NCBI RefSeq assembly: GCF_051401765.1
Contig: NW_027480506.1
Coordinates: forward strand, 1,302,001-1,366,000
Source of the DNA: Calliopsis andreniformis
Lineage: Eukaryota; Arthropoda; Insecta; Hymenoptera; Andrenidae
Direction: 5' to 3'
DNA: 64,000 nt
Positions 39,340 to 51,800 of this stretch are shown piece by piece. The stretch's first letter is position 1. Each line of letters begins with the position of its first letter. Below the pieces are notes generated by a model that made no database searches, had not been told where the DNA came from, and saw nothing but the letters and a program-made list of their open reading frames with translations. The position numbers were made by a program, and so were the translations under genes.

Positions 39340-39960
39340 ATTGAGGATTGAGGATTGAGGATTGAGGATTGAGGATTGTGAATGAGGGCTCAGGGTTGAG
39401 AATTGAGGTTTGAGTATAGAATCCTGAGAATACAGGATATTCTATTGAGTATTGAGAATTGAGGATTGATGTTTGAGTATTGAGGATTGAGGACTGAGGA
39501 TTGAGGATTGAGTACTGAAGATTGAGGATTGATGATTGAGTATTGAGTATTGAGGATTGAAGACTGAGTACTGAGGATTGGAGATTGAGAATTGAGGATT
39601 GAGGATTGTGGATTGAGGATTGCGGACTGAGGATTGAAGAGTCAGTATTGAGGATTGAAGATTGAGAATTGAGAATTGAGGATTGAACATTGAGGACTGA
39701 GTGATGAGGGTTGAGTGATGAGAATTGATGTTTGTGGATAGAGATTTGAAGATTGCAGACTGAGTATTGCGTATTGATAACTCTGAACTGAGGATATTCT
39801 ATTGAGGATTGAGGATTGACAACTCATTGTTGAGGACTGAGTGCTGAAGATTGAGGACTCAGGATTGGGGATTCAGGATTGTGGTTTGAGGACTGAGGAT
39901 TGAGGATTGAGGATTGTGGATTGAGGATTGATTATTGAGGATTGAAGATTGAGGATTGGG
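39340..39960 (+). repeat. Replaced patch in HOR-R copy B
   Basis: At the place where copy A has a G-box pair (29786 and 29958, the latter with GTGAATCAGGGCTC), copy B has a single G box of another subtype (39378, GGGTTGAGAATTGAGG, ending GAGAATACAGG) followed by an S box near 39640. That subtype matches 36057 onward at an offset of 3,322 and 55457 onward. A copy-B-internal sequence has therefore been placed over the copy-A version. Gene conversion or a nested duplication followed by deletion would both explain it. Edges fall in plain heptamers and are approximate. Confidence 0.7.
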
Positions 39961-41233
39961 TATTGAGGATTGAACATTGAGGTTTGAGGATTGAGGATTG
40001 AGGATTGAGGATTGAGGATTGAGGATTGAAGAATGAATATTGATGATTGAAGATTGAGGATTGAGGATTGAGGGTTGTGGATTCAGGACGAGGACTGAGG
40101 GCTGAGTATTGATGTTTGAGGTCTGAGGATTGAGGATTGAGGATTGAGAATCGAGGATTGAGGATTGAGGATTGAAGATTGAGGATTGGGTATTAAGGAT
40201 TGAAGAATGAGGAATGAGGATTGAGGATTGAGGATTGAAGATTGAGGATTGGGTATTGAGGATTGAAGAATGAGGATTGAGGATTGAGGATTGAGGATTG
40301 AGGATTGAGGATTGAGGATAGAGGATTGAAGATTGAGGATTGGGTATTGAGGATTGAAGAATGAGGATTGAGGATTGAGGATTGAGGAATGAGGATCGAA
40401 GATTGAGTATAGAGGATTGAAGGTTGACGATTGAGTATTGAGGATTGAGGATTGAACATTGAGGACTGAGTGTTAAGGGATGAGTAATGGGAATTGTTGT
40501 CTGTGGATAGAGGTTTGAAGATTGCAGATTGAGTATTATGTATTGAAAACTGTGAATTGAGGATATTCTATTGAGGATTGAGGATTGACAACTGATTGTT
40601 GAGGACTGAGGGCCGAAGATTGAGGATTCAGGAATGCGGATTCAGAATTGAGGTTCGAGGACTGAGGATTGAGGATTGAGGATTGAGAATTGAGGTTTGA
40701 GGATTGAGGATTGAGGATTGAGGATTGAAGATTGAGTATTCAGGATTGAGGATTGAGGATTGAGGATTGAAGAAAGAGTATTGAGGATTGAAGATTGAGG
40801 ATTGGGGATTGAGGATTGAGGATTGAGGATTGAAGATTGAGGATGAGGGCTGAGGGTTGAGGATTGCGGTTTGAGGACTGAGGGCTGAGGATTGAGGATT
40901 GAGGATTGAGGATGAGGGCTGAGGGTTGAGGATTGAGGTCTGAGAACTGAGGACTGAGGATTGAGGATTGAGAATTGAGGATTGAGGATAGAGGATTGAG
41001 AATTGAAGATTGAGTATTGGGGATTAAAGATTGAGAATTTAGGATTGGGGATTGATGATTGAGGATTGAAGATTGAGGATAGAAGATTGAGGATTGAAGA
41101 TTGAGGATTGGGGACTGAGTGTTGAGGGTTGAGTGATGAGAATTGATGTTTGTGGATAGAGATTTGAAGATTGCAGACTGAGTATTGCGTATTGAAAACT
41201 CTGAACTGAGGATATTCTATTGAGGATTGAGGA

Positions 41234-43547
41234 TTGACAACTGATTGTTGAGGACTGAGTGCTGAAGATTGAGGATTCAGGATTGAGGATTCAGGATTGT
41301 GGTTTTAGGACTGAGGATTGAGGGTTGAGATCTGAGGATTGCGGATTGAGGATTGAGAATTGAGGATTGAGGATTGAGGATTGAAGATTGTGGATTGGGT
41401 ATTGAGGATTGAAGAATGAGGATTGAGGATTGAGGATTGAGGATTGAGCATTGAAGAAAGAGTATTGAGGATTGAAGATTGAGGATTGGGGATTGAGGAT
41501 TGAGGATTGAGGATTGAAGATTGAAGATTGAGGATGAGGGCTGAGGGTTGAGGATTGAGGTTTGAGGACTGAGGGCTGAGGATTGAGGATTGAGAGTTGA
41601 GGATTGAGGATTGAGGATTGAGGATTGTGAATGAGGGCTCAGGGTTGAGGATTGAGGTTTGAGTGTAGAATCCTGAGAATTAAGGTTTTCTATTGAGTAT
41701 TGAGAATTGAGGATTGATGGTTGAGTATTGAGGATTGAGGATTGGGGATTGAGGCTTGAGAATTGAGGATTGAGGATTGAGGATTGAGGATTGTGAATGA
41801 GGGCTCAGGGCTGAGGATTGAGGTTTGAGAATAGAATCCTGAGAATTCAGGATATTCTATTGAGTATTGAGAATTGAGGGTTGATGGTTGAGTATTGAGG
41901 ATTGAGGATTGAGGATTGAGGATTGAGTATTGAAGATTGAGGATTGATGATTGAGGATTGAGGATTGAGGATTGAGGATTGAGGATTGAGGATTGAAGAT
42001 TGAGTTTTCAGGATTGAGGATTGAGGATTGACGATTGAGGATTGGGGATTGAGGATTGAGGATTGAGGATTGAAGATTGAGGATGAGGGCTGAGGGTTGA
42101 GGATTGCGGTTTGAGGACTGAGGGCTGAGGATTGAGGATTGAGGATTGAGGATGAGGGCTGAGGGTTGAGGATTGAGGTCTGAGGACTGAGGACTGAGGA
42201 TTGAGGATTGAGAATTGAGGATTGAGGATTGAGGATTGAGGATTGAAGATTGAGTATTGGGGATTAAAGATTGAGAATTTAGGATTGGGGATTGATGATT
42301 GAGGATTGAAGATTGAGCATTGAAGATTGAGGATTGGGGACTGAGTGTTGAGGGTTGAGTGATGAGAATTGATGTTTGTGGATAGAGATTTGAAGATTGC
42401 AGACTGAGTATTGCGTATTGAAAACTCTGAACTGAGGATACTCTATTGAGGATTGAGGATTGACAACTGATTGTTGAGGACTGAGTGCTGAAGATTGAGG
42501 ATTCAGGATTGAGGATTCAGGATTGTGGTTTTAGGACTGAGGATTGAGTGTTGAGGTCTGAGGATTGAGGATTGAGGATTGAGAATTGAGGATTGAGGAT
42601 TGAGGATTGAAGATTGAGGATTGGGTATTGAGGATTGAAGAATGAGGATTGAGGACTGAGGATTGAGGATTGAGCATTGAAGAAAGAGTATTGAGGATTG
42701 AAGATTGAGGATTGGGGATTGAGGATTGAGGATTGAGGATTGAAGATTGAGGATGAGGGCTGAGGGTTGAGGATTGAGGTTTGAGGACTGAGGGCTGAGG
42801 ATTGAGGATTGAGAGTTGAGGATTGAGGATTGAGGATTGAGGATTGTGAATGAGGGCTCAGGGTTGAGGATTGAGGTTTGAGTATAGAATCCTGAGAATT
42901 AAGGTCTTCTATTGAGTATTGAGAATTGAGGATTGATGGTTGAGTATTGAGGATTGAGGATTGGGGATTGAGGATTGAGAATTGAGGATTGAGGGTTGAG
43001 GATTGAGGATTGTGAATGAGGGCTCAGGGCTGAGGATTGAGGTTTGAGTATAGAATCCTGAGAATTCAGGACATTCTATTGAGTATTGAGAATTGAGGAT
43101 TGATGGTTGAGTATTGAGGATTGAGGATTGAGGATTGAGTATTGAGTATTGAAGATTAAGGATTGATGATTGAGGATTGAGGATTGAGGATTGAGGATTG
43201 CGGACTGAGGATTGAAGATTGGGTATTCAGGATTGAGGATTGAGGATTGAGGATTGAGTATTGAGGATCGAAGATTGAGGATTGGGGACTGAGTGTTGAA
43301 GATTGAGGATTGAGGATTGCGTATTGAGGATTGAGGATTGCGTATTGAGGATTGAGGATTGAGGATTGAAGATTCAGTATTAAGGATTGAAGATTGAGGA
43401 TTGAGGATTGAGGATTGAGCAATGAAGACTGAGTGCTGAGGGTTGAGTGATGAGAATTGATGATTGTGGATAGAAGTTTGAAGATTGCAGATTGAGTATT
43501 GAGTATTGAAAACTGTGAATTGAGGATATTCGATTGAGGATTGAGGA
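41234..43547 (+). repeat. 2.3-kb block of HOR-R, first copy of a local tandem duplication
   Basis: The block runs from the TTGACAACTG of one M core (41234) to the TTGACAACTG of another (43548), 2,314 bp. It contains two G-box pairs (41627/41793 and 42845/43012) and an M core at 42470. HOR-R copy A holds the same block once (32052-34330, about 2,279 bp). Comparing A with B shows a gain in B rather than a loss in A, because the B junction is a hybrid (see the next entry). Confidence 0.85.
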
Positions 43548-45777
43548 TTGACAACTGATTGTTGAGGACTGAGTGCTGAAGATTGAGGATTCAGGATTGA
43601 GGATTCAGGATTGTGGTTTTAGGACTGAGGATTGAGGGTTGAGATCTGAGGATTGCGGATTGAGGATTGAGAATTGAGGATTGAGGATTGAGGATTGAAG
43701 ATTGAGGATTGGGTATTGAGGATTGAAGAATGAGGATTGAGGATTGAGGATTGAGGATTGAGCATTGAAGAAAGAGTATTGAGGATTGAAGATTGAGGAT
43801 TGGGGATTGAGGATTGAGGATTGAGGATTGAAGATTGAAGATTGAGGATGAGGGCTGAGGGTTGAGGATTGAGGTTTGAGGACTGAGGGCTGAGGATTGA
43901 GGATTGAGAGTTGAGGATTGAGGATTGAGGATTGAGGATTGTGAATGAGGGCTCAGGGTTGAGGATTGAGGTTTGAGTGTAGAATCCTGAGAATTAAGGT
44001 TTTCTATTGAGTATTGAGAATTGAGGATTGATGGTTGAGTATTGAGGATTGAGGATTGGGGATTGAGGATTGAGAATTGAGGATTGAGGATTGAGGATTG
44101 AGGATTGTGAATGAGGGCTCAGGGCTGAGGATTGAGGTTTGAGAATAGAATCCTGAGAATTCAGGATATTCTATTGAGTATTGAGAATTGAGGGTTGATG
44201 GTTGAGTATTGAGGATTGAGGATTGAGGATTGAGGATTGAGTATTGAAGATTGAGGATTGAGGATTGACGATTGAGGATTGGGGATTGAGGATTGAGGAT
44301 TGAGGATTGAAGATTGAGGATGAGGGCTGAGGGTTGAGGATTGCGGTTTGAGGACTGAGGGCTGAGGATTGAGGATTGAGGATTGAGGATGAGGGCTGAG
44401 GGTTGAGGACTGAGGTCTGAGGACTGAGGACTGAGGATTGAGGATTGAGAATTGAGGATTGAGGATTGAGGATTGAGGATTGAAGATTGAGTATTGGGGA
44501 TTAAAGATTGAGAATTTAGGATTGGGGATTGATGATTGAGGATTGAAGATTGAGCATTGAAGATTGAGGATTGGGGACTGAGTGTTGAGGGTTGAGTGAT
44601 GAGAATTGATGTTTGTGGATAGAGATTTGAAGATTGCAGTCTGAGTATTGCGTATTGAAAACTCTGAACTGAGGATACTCTATTGAGGATTGAGGATTGA
44701 CAACTGATTGTTGAGGACTGAGTGCTGAAGATTGAGGATTCAGGATTGAGGATTCAGGATTGTGGTTTTAGGACTGAGGATTGAGTGTTGAGGTCTGAGG
44801 ATTGAGGATTGAGGATTGAGAATTGAGGATTGAGGATTGAGGATTGAAGATTGAGGATTGGGTATTGAGGATTGAAGAATGAGGATTGAGGACTGAGGAT
44901 TGAGGATTGAGCATTGAAGAAAGAGTATTGAGGATTGAAGATTGAGGATTGGGGATTGAGGATTGAGGATTGAGGATTGAAGATTGAGGATGAGGGCTGA
45001 GGGTTGAGGATTGAGGTTTGAGGACTGAGGGCTGAGGATTGAGGATTGAGAGTTGAGGATTGAGGATTGAGGATTGAGGATTGTGAATGAGGGCTCAGGG
45101 TTGAGGATTGAGGTTTGAGTATAGAATCCTGAGAATTAAGGTCTTCTATTGAGTATTGAGAATTGAGGATTGATGGTTGAGTATTGAGGATTGAGGATTG
45201 GGGATTGAGGATTGAGAATTGAGGATTGAGGGTTGAGGATTGAGGATTGTGAATGAGGGCTCAGGGCTGAGGATTGAGGTTTGAGTATAGAATCCTGAGA
45301 ATTCAGGACATTCTATTGAGTATTGAGAATTGAGGATTGATGGTTGAGTATTGAGGATTGAGGATTGAGGATTGAGTATTGAGTATTGAAGATTAAGGAT
45401 TGATGATTGAGGATTGAGGATTGAGGATTGAGGATTGCGGACTGAGGATTGAAGATTGGGTATTCAGGATTGAGGATTGAGGATTGAGGATTGAGGATTG
45501 AGGATTGAGTATTGAGGATCGAAGATTGAGGATTGGGGACTGAGTGTTGAAGATTGAGGATTGAGGATTGCGTATTGAGGATTGAGGATTGAGGATTGAA
45601 GATTCAGTATTAAGGATTGAAGATTGAGGATTGAGGATTGAGGATTGAGCATTGAAGACTGAGTGCTGAGGGTTGAGTGATGAGAATTGATGATTGTGGA
45701 TAGAAGTTTGAAGATTGCAGATTGAGTATTGAGTATTGAAAACTGTGAATTGAGGATATTCGATTGAGGATTGAGGA
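43548..45777 (+). repeat. 2.2-kb block of HOR-R, second copy of the local tandem duplication
   Basis: This copy begins in the middle of a hybrid M core. The left half, up to GATATTCGATTGAGG, is of the M2 subtype, while the right half from TTGACAACTG continues with GAGGACTGAGTGCTG and GGTTTTAGGACTG as in the M1 core at 41234. That is the expected product of an unequal crossover between two M cores. It has lost about 77 bp (11 heptamers) near 44241 relative to the first copy and carries otherwise matching landmarks (G boxes 43942/44105 and 45082/45249, M core 44697). At 45778 the original right flank, GTTGATGACTGAGGGCTG, resumes. Confidence 0.85.
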
Positions 45778-45810
45778 TTGACAACTGATTGTTGATGACT
45801 GAGGGCTGAA
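45656..45810 (+). repeat. M core, subtype M2 (representative)
   Basis: This has the same architecture as M1 but reads GATGATTGTGGATAGAAG, GATTGCAGATTGAG, TATTGAGTATTG, AAAACTGTGAATTG and then TTGACAACTGATTGTTGA followed by TGACTGAGGGCTGAAG. Copies with TTGAC near 534, 7438, 21252, 22615, 25972, 29385, 30488, 34331, 39013, 48424, 50861, 51915, 52349, 54566, 55006, 57852, 61177, 61946, 62624 and 63713 are M2 or M2-like. GGAATGCGGATTCAG usually follows within about 40 bp. This is the only clear subtype after 57 kb. Confidence 0.82.
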
Positions 45811-48800
45811 GATTGAGGATTCAGAATTGCGGATTCAGAATTGAGGTTCGAGGACTGAGGATTGAGGATTGAGGATTGAGGATTGAAGATTGAGGATTGG
45901 GTATTGAGGATTGAAGAATGAGGATAGAGGATTGAGGATTGAGGATTGAGGATTGAGGATTGAGGATTGAGGATTGAAGATTGAGTATTGAGGATTGAGG
46001 ATTGAGGATTGAGGATGAGGGCTGAGGGTTGAGGATTGAGGTTTGAGGACTGAGGACTGAGGATTGAGGATTGGGAATTGAGGATTGAGGATTGAGGATT
46101 GAAGATTGAGGATTGGGTATTGAGGATTGAAGAATGAGGATTGAGGATTGAGGATTGAGGATTGAGGATTGAGGATTGAGGATTGAGGATTGAAGATTGA
46201 GTATTGTGGATTAAAGATTGAGAACTGAGGATTGAGAATTCATGATTGAGGATTGAAGATTGAGGATTGGGGACTGAGTGTTGAGGGTTGAGTGATGAGA
46301 ATTGATGTTTGTGAATAGAGATTTGCAGTTTGCAGACTGAGTATTGCGTATTGATAACTCTGAACTGAGGATATTCTATTGAGGATTGAGGATTGACAAC
46401 TCATTGTTGAGGACTGAGTGCTGAAGATTGAGGACTCAGGATTGGGGATTCAGGATTGTGGTTTGAGGACTGAGGATTGAGGATTGAGGATTGTGGATTG
46501 AGGATTGATTATTGAGGATTGAAGATTGAGGATTGGGTATTGAGGATTGAACATTGAGGTTTGAGGATTGAGGATTGAGGATTGAGGATTGAGGATTGAG
46601 GATTGAAGAATGAATATTGATGATTGAAGATTGAGGATTGAGGATTGAGGGTTGTGGATTGAGGACGAGGACTGAGGGCTGAGTATTGATGTTTGAGGTC
46701 TGAGAGTTGAGGATTGTGGATTGAGAATCGAGGATTGAGGATTGAGGATTGAAGATTGAGGATTGGGTATTGAGGATTGAAGAATGAGGAATGAGGATTG
46801 AGGATTGAGGATTGAGGATTGAAGAAAGAGTATTGAGGATTGAAGATTGAGGATTGGGGATTGAGGATTGAGGATTGAGGATTGAAGATTGAGGATGAGG
46901 GCTGAGGGTTGAGGATTGCGGTTTGAGGACTGAGGGCTGAGGATTGAGGATTGAGGATTGAGGATGAGGGCTGAGGGTTGAGGATTGAGGTCTGAGGACT
47001 GAGGACTGAGGATTGAGGATTGAGAATTGAGGATTGAGGATTGAGGATTGAAGATTGAGGATTGGGTATTGAGGATTGAAGAATGAGGATTGAGGATTGA
47101 GGATTGAGGATTGAGGATTGAGGATTGAAGATTGAGTATTGGGGATTAAAGATTGAGAATTTAGGATTGGGGATTGATGATTGAGGATTGAAGATTGAGG
47201 ATTGAAGATTGAGGATTGGGGACTGAGTGTTGAGGGTTGAGTGATGAGAATTGATGTTTGTGGATAGAGATTTGAAGATTGCAGACTGAGTATTGCGTAT
47301 TGAAAACTCTGAACTGAGGATATTCTATTGAGGATTGAGGATTGACAACTGATTGTTGAGGACTGAGTGCTGAAGATTGAGGATTCAGGATTGAGGATTC
47401 AGGATTGTGGTTTGAGGACTGAGGATTGAGGATTGAGGTCTGAGGATTGAGGATTGAGGATTGAGAATTGAGGATTGAGGATTGGGGATTGAGGATTGAG
47501 GATTGGGTATTGAGGATTGAAGAATGAGGATTGAGGGTTGAGGATTGAGTATTGAGGATTGATGAAAGAGTATTGAGGATTGAAGATTGAGGATTGGGGA
47601 TTGAGGATTGAGGATTGAGGATTGAAGATTGAGAATGAGGGCTGAGGGTTGAGGATTGAGGTTTGAGGACTGAGGGCTGAGGATTGAGGATTGAGAGTTG
47701 AGCATTGAGGATTGAGGATTGAGGATTGTGAATGAGGGCTCAGGGTTGAGGATTGAGGTTTGAGTATAGAATCCTGAGAATTAAGGTTTTCTATTGAGTA
47801 TTGAGAATTGAGGATTGATGGTTGAGTATTGAGGATTGAGGATTGGGGAATTGAGGATTGAGCATTGAGGATTGAGGATTGAGGATTGAGGATTGAGGAT
47901 TGTGAATCAGGCCTCAGGGCTGAGGATTGAGGTTTGAGTATAGAATCCTGAGAATTCAGGATATTCTATTGAGTATTGAGAATTGAGGATTGATGGTTGA
48001 GTATTGAGGATTGAGGATTGAGGATCGAGGATTGAGTATTGAAGATTGAGGATTGATGATTGAGGATTGAGGATTGAGGATTGAGGATTGAGGATTGAAG
48101 ATTGAGTATTCAGGATTGAGGATTGAGGATTGAGGATTGAGGATTGAGGATTGAGTATTGAGGATTGAAGATTGAGGATTGGAGACTGAGTGTTGAAGAT
48201 TGAGGATTGAGGATTGAGTATTGAGGATTGAGGATTGAGGATTGAAGATTCAGTATTGAGGATTGAAGATTGAGGATTGAGGATTGAGGATTGAGCATTG
48301 AGGACTGAGTGTTGAGGGTTGAGTGATGAGAATTGATGATTGTGGATAGAAGTTTGAAGATTGCAGATTGAGTATTGAGTATTCAAAACTGTGAATTGAG
48401 GATATTCTATTGAGGATTGAGGATTGACAACTGATTGTTGAGGACTGAGTGCTGAAGATTGAGGTTTCAGGAATGCGGATTCAGAATTGAGGTTCGAGGA
48501 CTGAGGATTGAGGATTGAGGATTGGGAATTGAGGTTTGAGGATTGAGGATTGAGGATTGAAGATTGAGTATTCAGGATTGAGGATTGCGGATTGAGGATT
48601 GAGGATTGAGGGTTGAGGATTGAGAATTGAGGATTGAGGATTTAAAATTGTGCATTGAGGATTGAAGTTTGAGGATTGAGGATTGAGGATTGAGTATTGA
48701 GTATTGAGGATTGAAGGCTGAGTACTGAGGATTGGAGATTCAGAATTGAGGATTGAGGATTGTGGATTGAGGATTGCGGACTGAGGATTGAAGAGTCAGT

Positions 48801-51800
48801 ATTGAGGATTGAAGATTGAGAATTGAGAATTGAGGATTGAACATTGAGGACTGAGTGTTGAGGGTTGAGTGATGAGAATTGATGTTTGTGGATAGAGATT
48901 TGAAGATTGCAGACTGAGTATTGCGTATTGATAACTCTGAACTGAGGATATTCTATTGAGGATTCAGGATTGACAACTCATTGTTGAGGACTGAGTGCTG
49001 AAGATTGAGGACTCAGGATTGGGGATTCAGGATTGTGGTTTGAGGACTGAGGATTGAGGATTGAGGATTGTGGATTGAGGTTTGATTATTGAGGATTGAA
49101 GATTGAGGATTGGGTATTGAGGATTGAACGTTGAGGTTTGAGGATTGAGGATTGAGGATTGAGGATTGAGGATTGAGGATTGAAGAATGAATATTGATGA
49201 TTGAAGATTGAGGATTGAGGATTGAGGGTTGTGGATTCAGGACGAGGACTGAGGGCTGAGTATTGATGTTTGAGGTCTGAGGATTGAGGATTGAGGATTG
49301 AGAATCGAGGATTGAGGATTGATGATTGAAGATTGAGGATTGGGTATTAAGGATTGAAGAATGAGGAATGAGGATTGAGGATTGAGGATTGAGGATTGAA
49401 GAAAGAGTGTTGAGGATTGAAGATTGAGGATTGGGGATTGAGGATTGATGATTGAGGATTGAAGATTGAGGATGAGGGCTGAGGGTTGAGGATTGCAGTT
49501 TGAGGACTGAGGACTGAGGGTTGAGGATTGAGAATTGAGGATTGAGGATTGAGTATTGAAGATTGAGTATTGGGTATTGAGGATTGAAGAATGAGGATTG
49601 TGGATTGAGGATTGAGGATTGAGGATTGAGGATTGAAGATTGAGTATTGGGGATTAAAGGTTGAGAATTTAGGGTTGGGGATTGATGATTGAGGATTGAA
49701 GATTGAGGATTGAAGATTGAGGGTTGGGGACTGAGTGTTGAGGGTTGAGTGATGAGAATTGATGTTTGTGGATAGAGATTTGAAGATTGCAGACTGAGTA
49801 TTGCGTATTGAAAACTCTGAACTGAGGATATCCTATTGAGGATTGAGGATTGACAACTGATTGTTGAGGACTGAGTGCTGAAGATTGAGGATTCAGGATT
49901 GAGGATTCAGGATTGTGGTTTGAGGACTGAGGATTGAGGATTGAGGTCTGAGGATTGAGGATTGAGGATTGAGAATTGAGGATTGAGGATTGAGGATTGA
50001 AGATTGCGGATTGGGTATTGAGGATTGAAGAATGAGGATTGAGGATTGAGGATTGAGGATTGAGGATTGAAGAAAGAGTATTGAGGATTGAAGATTGAGG
50101 ATTGGGGATTGAGGATTGAGGATTGAGGATTGAAGATTGAGGATGAGGGCTGAGGCTTGAGGATTGAGGTTTGAGGACTGAGGGCTGAGGATTGAGGATT
50201 GAGAGTTGAGGATTGAGGATTGAGGATTGAGGATTGTGAATGAGGGCTCAGGGTTGAGGATTGAGGTTTGAGTATAGAATCCTGAGAATTAAGGTTTTCT
50301 ATTGAGTATTGAGAATTGAGGATTGATGGTTGAGTATTGAGGATTGAGGATTGGGGATTGAGGATTGAGAATTGAGGATTGAGGATTGAGGATTGAGGAT
50401 TGTGAATGGGGGCTCAGGGTTGAGGATTGAGGTTTGAGTATAGAATCCTGTGAATTCAGGATATTATATTGAGTATTGAGAATTGAGGATTGATGTTTGA
50501 GTATTGACGATTGAGGATTGAGGATTGAGGATTGAGTATTGAAGATTGGTTATTGATGATTGAGGATTGAGGATTGAGGATTGAGGATTGAGTATTGAGG
50601 ATTGAAGACTGAGGATTGGGGACTGAGGTTTGAAGATTGAGGATTGAGGATTGAGTATTGAGGATTGAGGATTGTGGATTGAAGATTCAGTATTGAGGAT
50701 TGAAAATTGAGAATTGAGGATTGAGGATTGAGCATTGAGGACTGAGTGTTGAGGTTTGAGTGATGAGAATTGATGATTGTGGATAGTGGTTTGAAGATTG
50801 CAGATTGAGTATTGAGTATTGAAAACTGCGAACTGAGGATATTCTATTGAGGATTCAGGATTGACAACTGATTGTTGATGACTGAGGGCTGAAGATTGAG
50901 GATTCAGGAATGCGGATTCAGAATTGAGGTTCGAGGACTGAGGATTGAGGATTGAGGATTGAGAATTGAGGATTGAGGATTGAGGACTGAAGATTGAGGA
51001 TTGGGTGTTGAGGATTGAATAATGAGGATTGAGGCTTGCGGATTGAGGATTGAGGATTGAAGAAAGAGTATTGAGGATTGAAGGTTGAGGATTGAGGATT
51101 GAGGATTGAGTATTGAGAATTGAAGATTGAGGATTGGGGATTGAGGATTGAGGATTGAGGATTGAAGATTGAGGATGTGGGCTGAGGGTTGAGGATTGAG
51201 GTTTGAGGACTGAGGGCTGAGGACTGAGGATTGAGAATTGAGGATTGAGGATTGAGGATTGAGGATTGTGAATGAGGGCTCAGGGTTGAGGGTTGAGGTT
51301 TGAGTATAGATCCCTGAGAATTCAGGATATTCTATTGAGTATTGAGAATTGAGGATTGATGGTTGAGTATTGAGGGTTGAGGATTGAGGATTGAGGATTG
51401 AGTATTGATGATTGAGGATTGATGATTGAGGATTCAGGATTGAGGATTGTGAATGAGGGCTCAGGATTGAGGATTGAGGTTTGAGTATAGATCCCTGAGA
51501 ATTCAGGATATTCTATTGAGTATTGAGAATTGAGGATTGATGGTTGAGTATTGAGGATTGAGGATTGAGGATTTAGGATTGAAGATTGAGTATTCAGGAT
51601 TGAGGATTGAGGATTGAGGATTGAGGATTGAGGATTGAGGATTGAGTATTGAGTATTGAAGATGGAGAATTGGGGACTGAGGATTGAAGGTTGAGGATTG
51701 AGGATTGAGTATTGAGGATTGAGGATTGAGGATTGAAGATTCAGTATTGAGGATTGAAGATTGAGAATTGAGGATTGAGGATTGAGCATTGAGGACTGAG

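Larger units (their letters stand above)
35783..47229 (+). repeat. Higher-order repeat HOR-R, copy B (11,447 bp)
   Basis: This is the tandem partner of copy A. It follows copy A closely from 35783 to about 39.3 kb, carries a different patch at about 39.34-39.96 kb, resumes to 43.5 kb, then repeats 2.2-2.3 kb once more before continuing. From about 34.3 kb of copy A onward the offset is a constant 11,447 (34337/45784, 34946/46393, 35771/47218). At 47230 the sequence runs on into a complete M core (TTGAC at 47342), whereas copy A was cut at the same point. M cores are at about 36494, 37263, 37953, 39013, 39816, 40585, 41234, 42470, 43548, 44697, 45778 and 46393. Confidence 0.85.
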
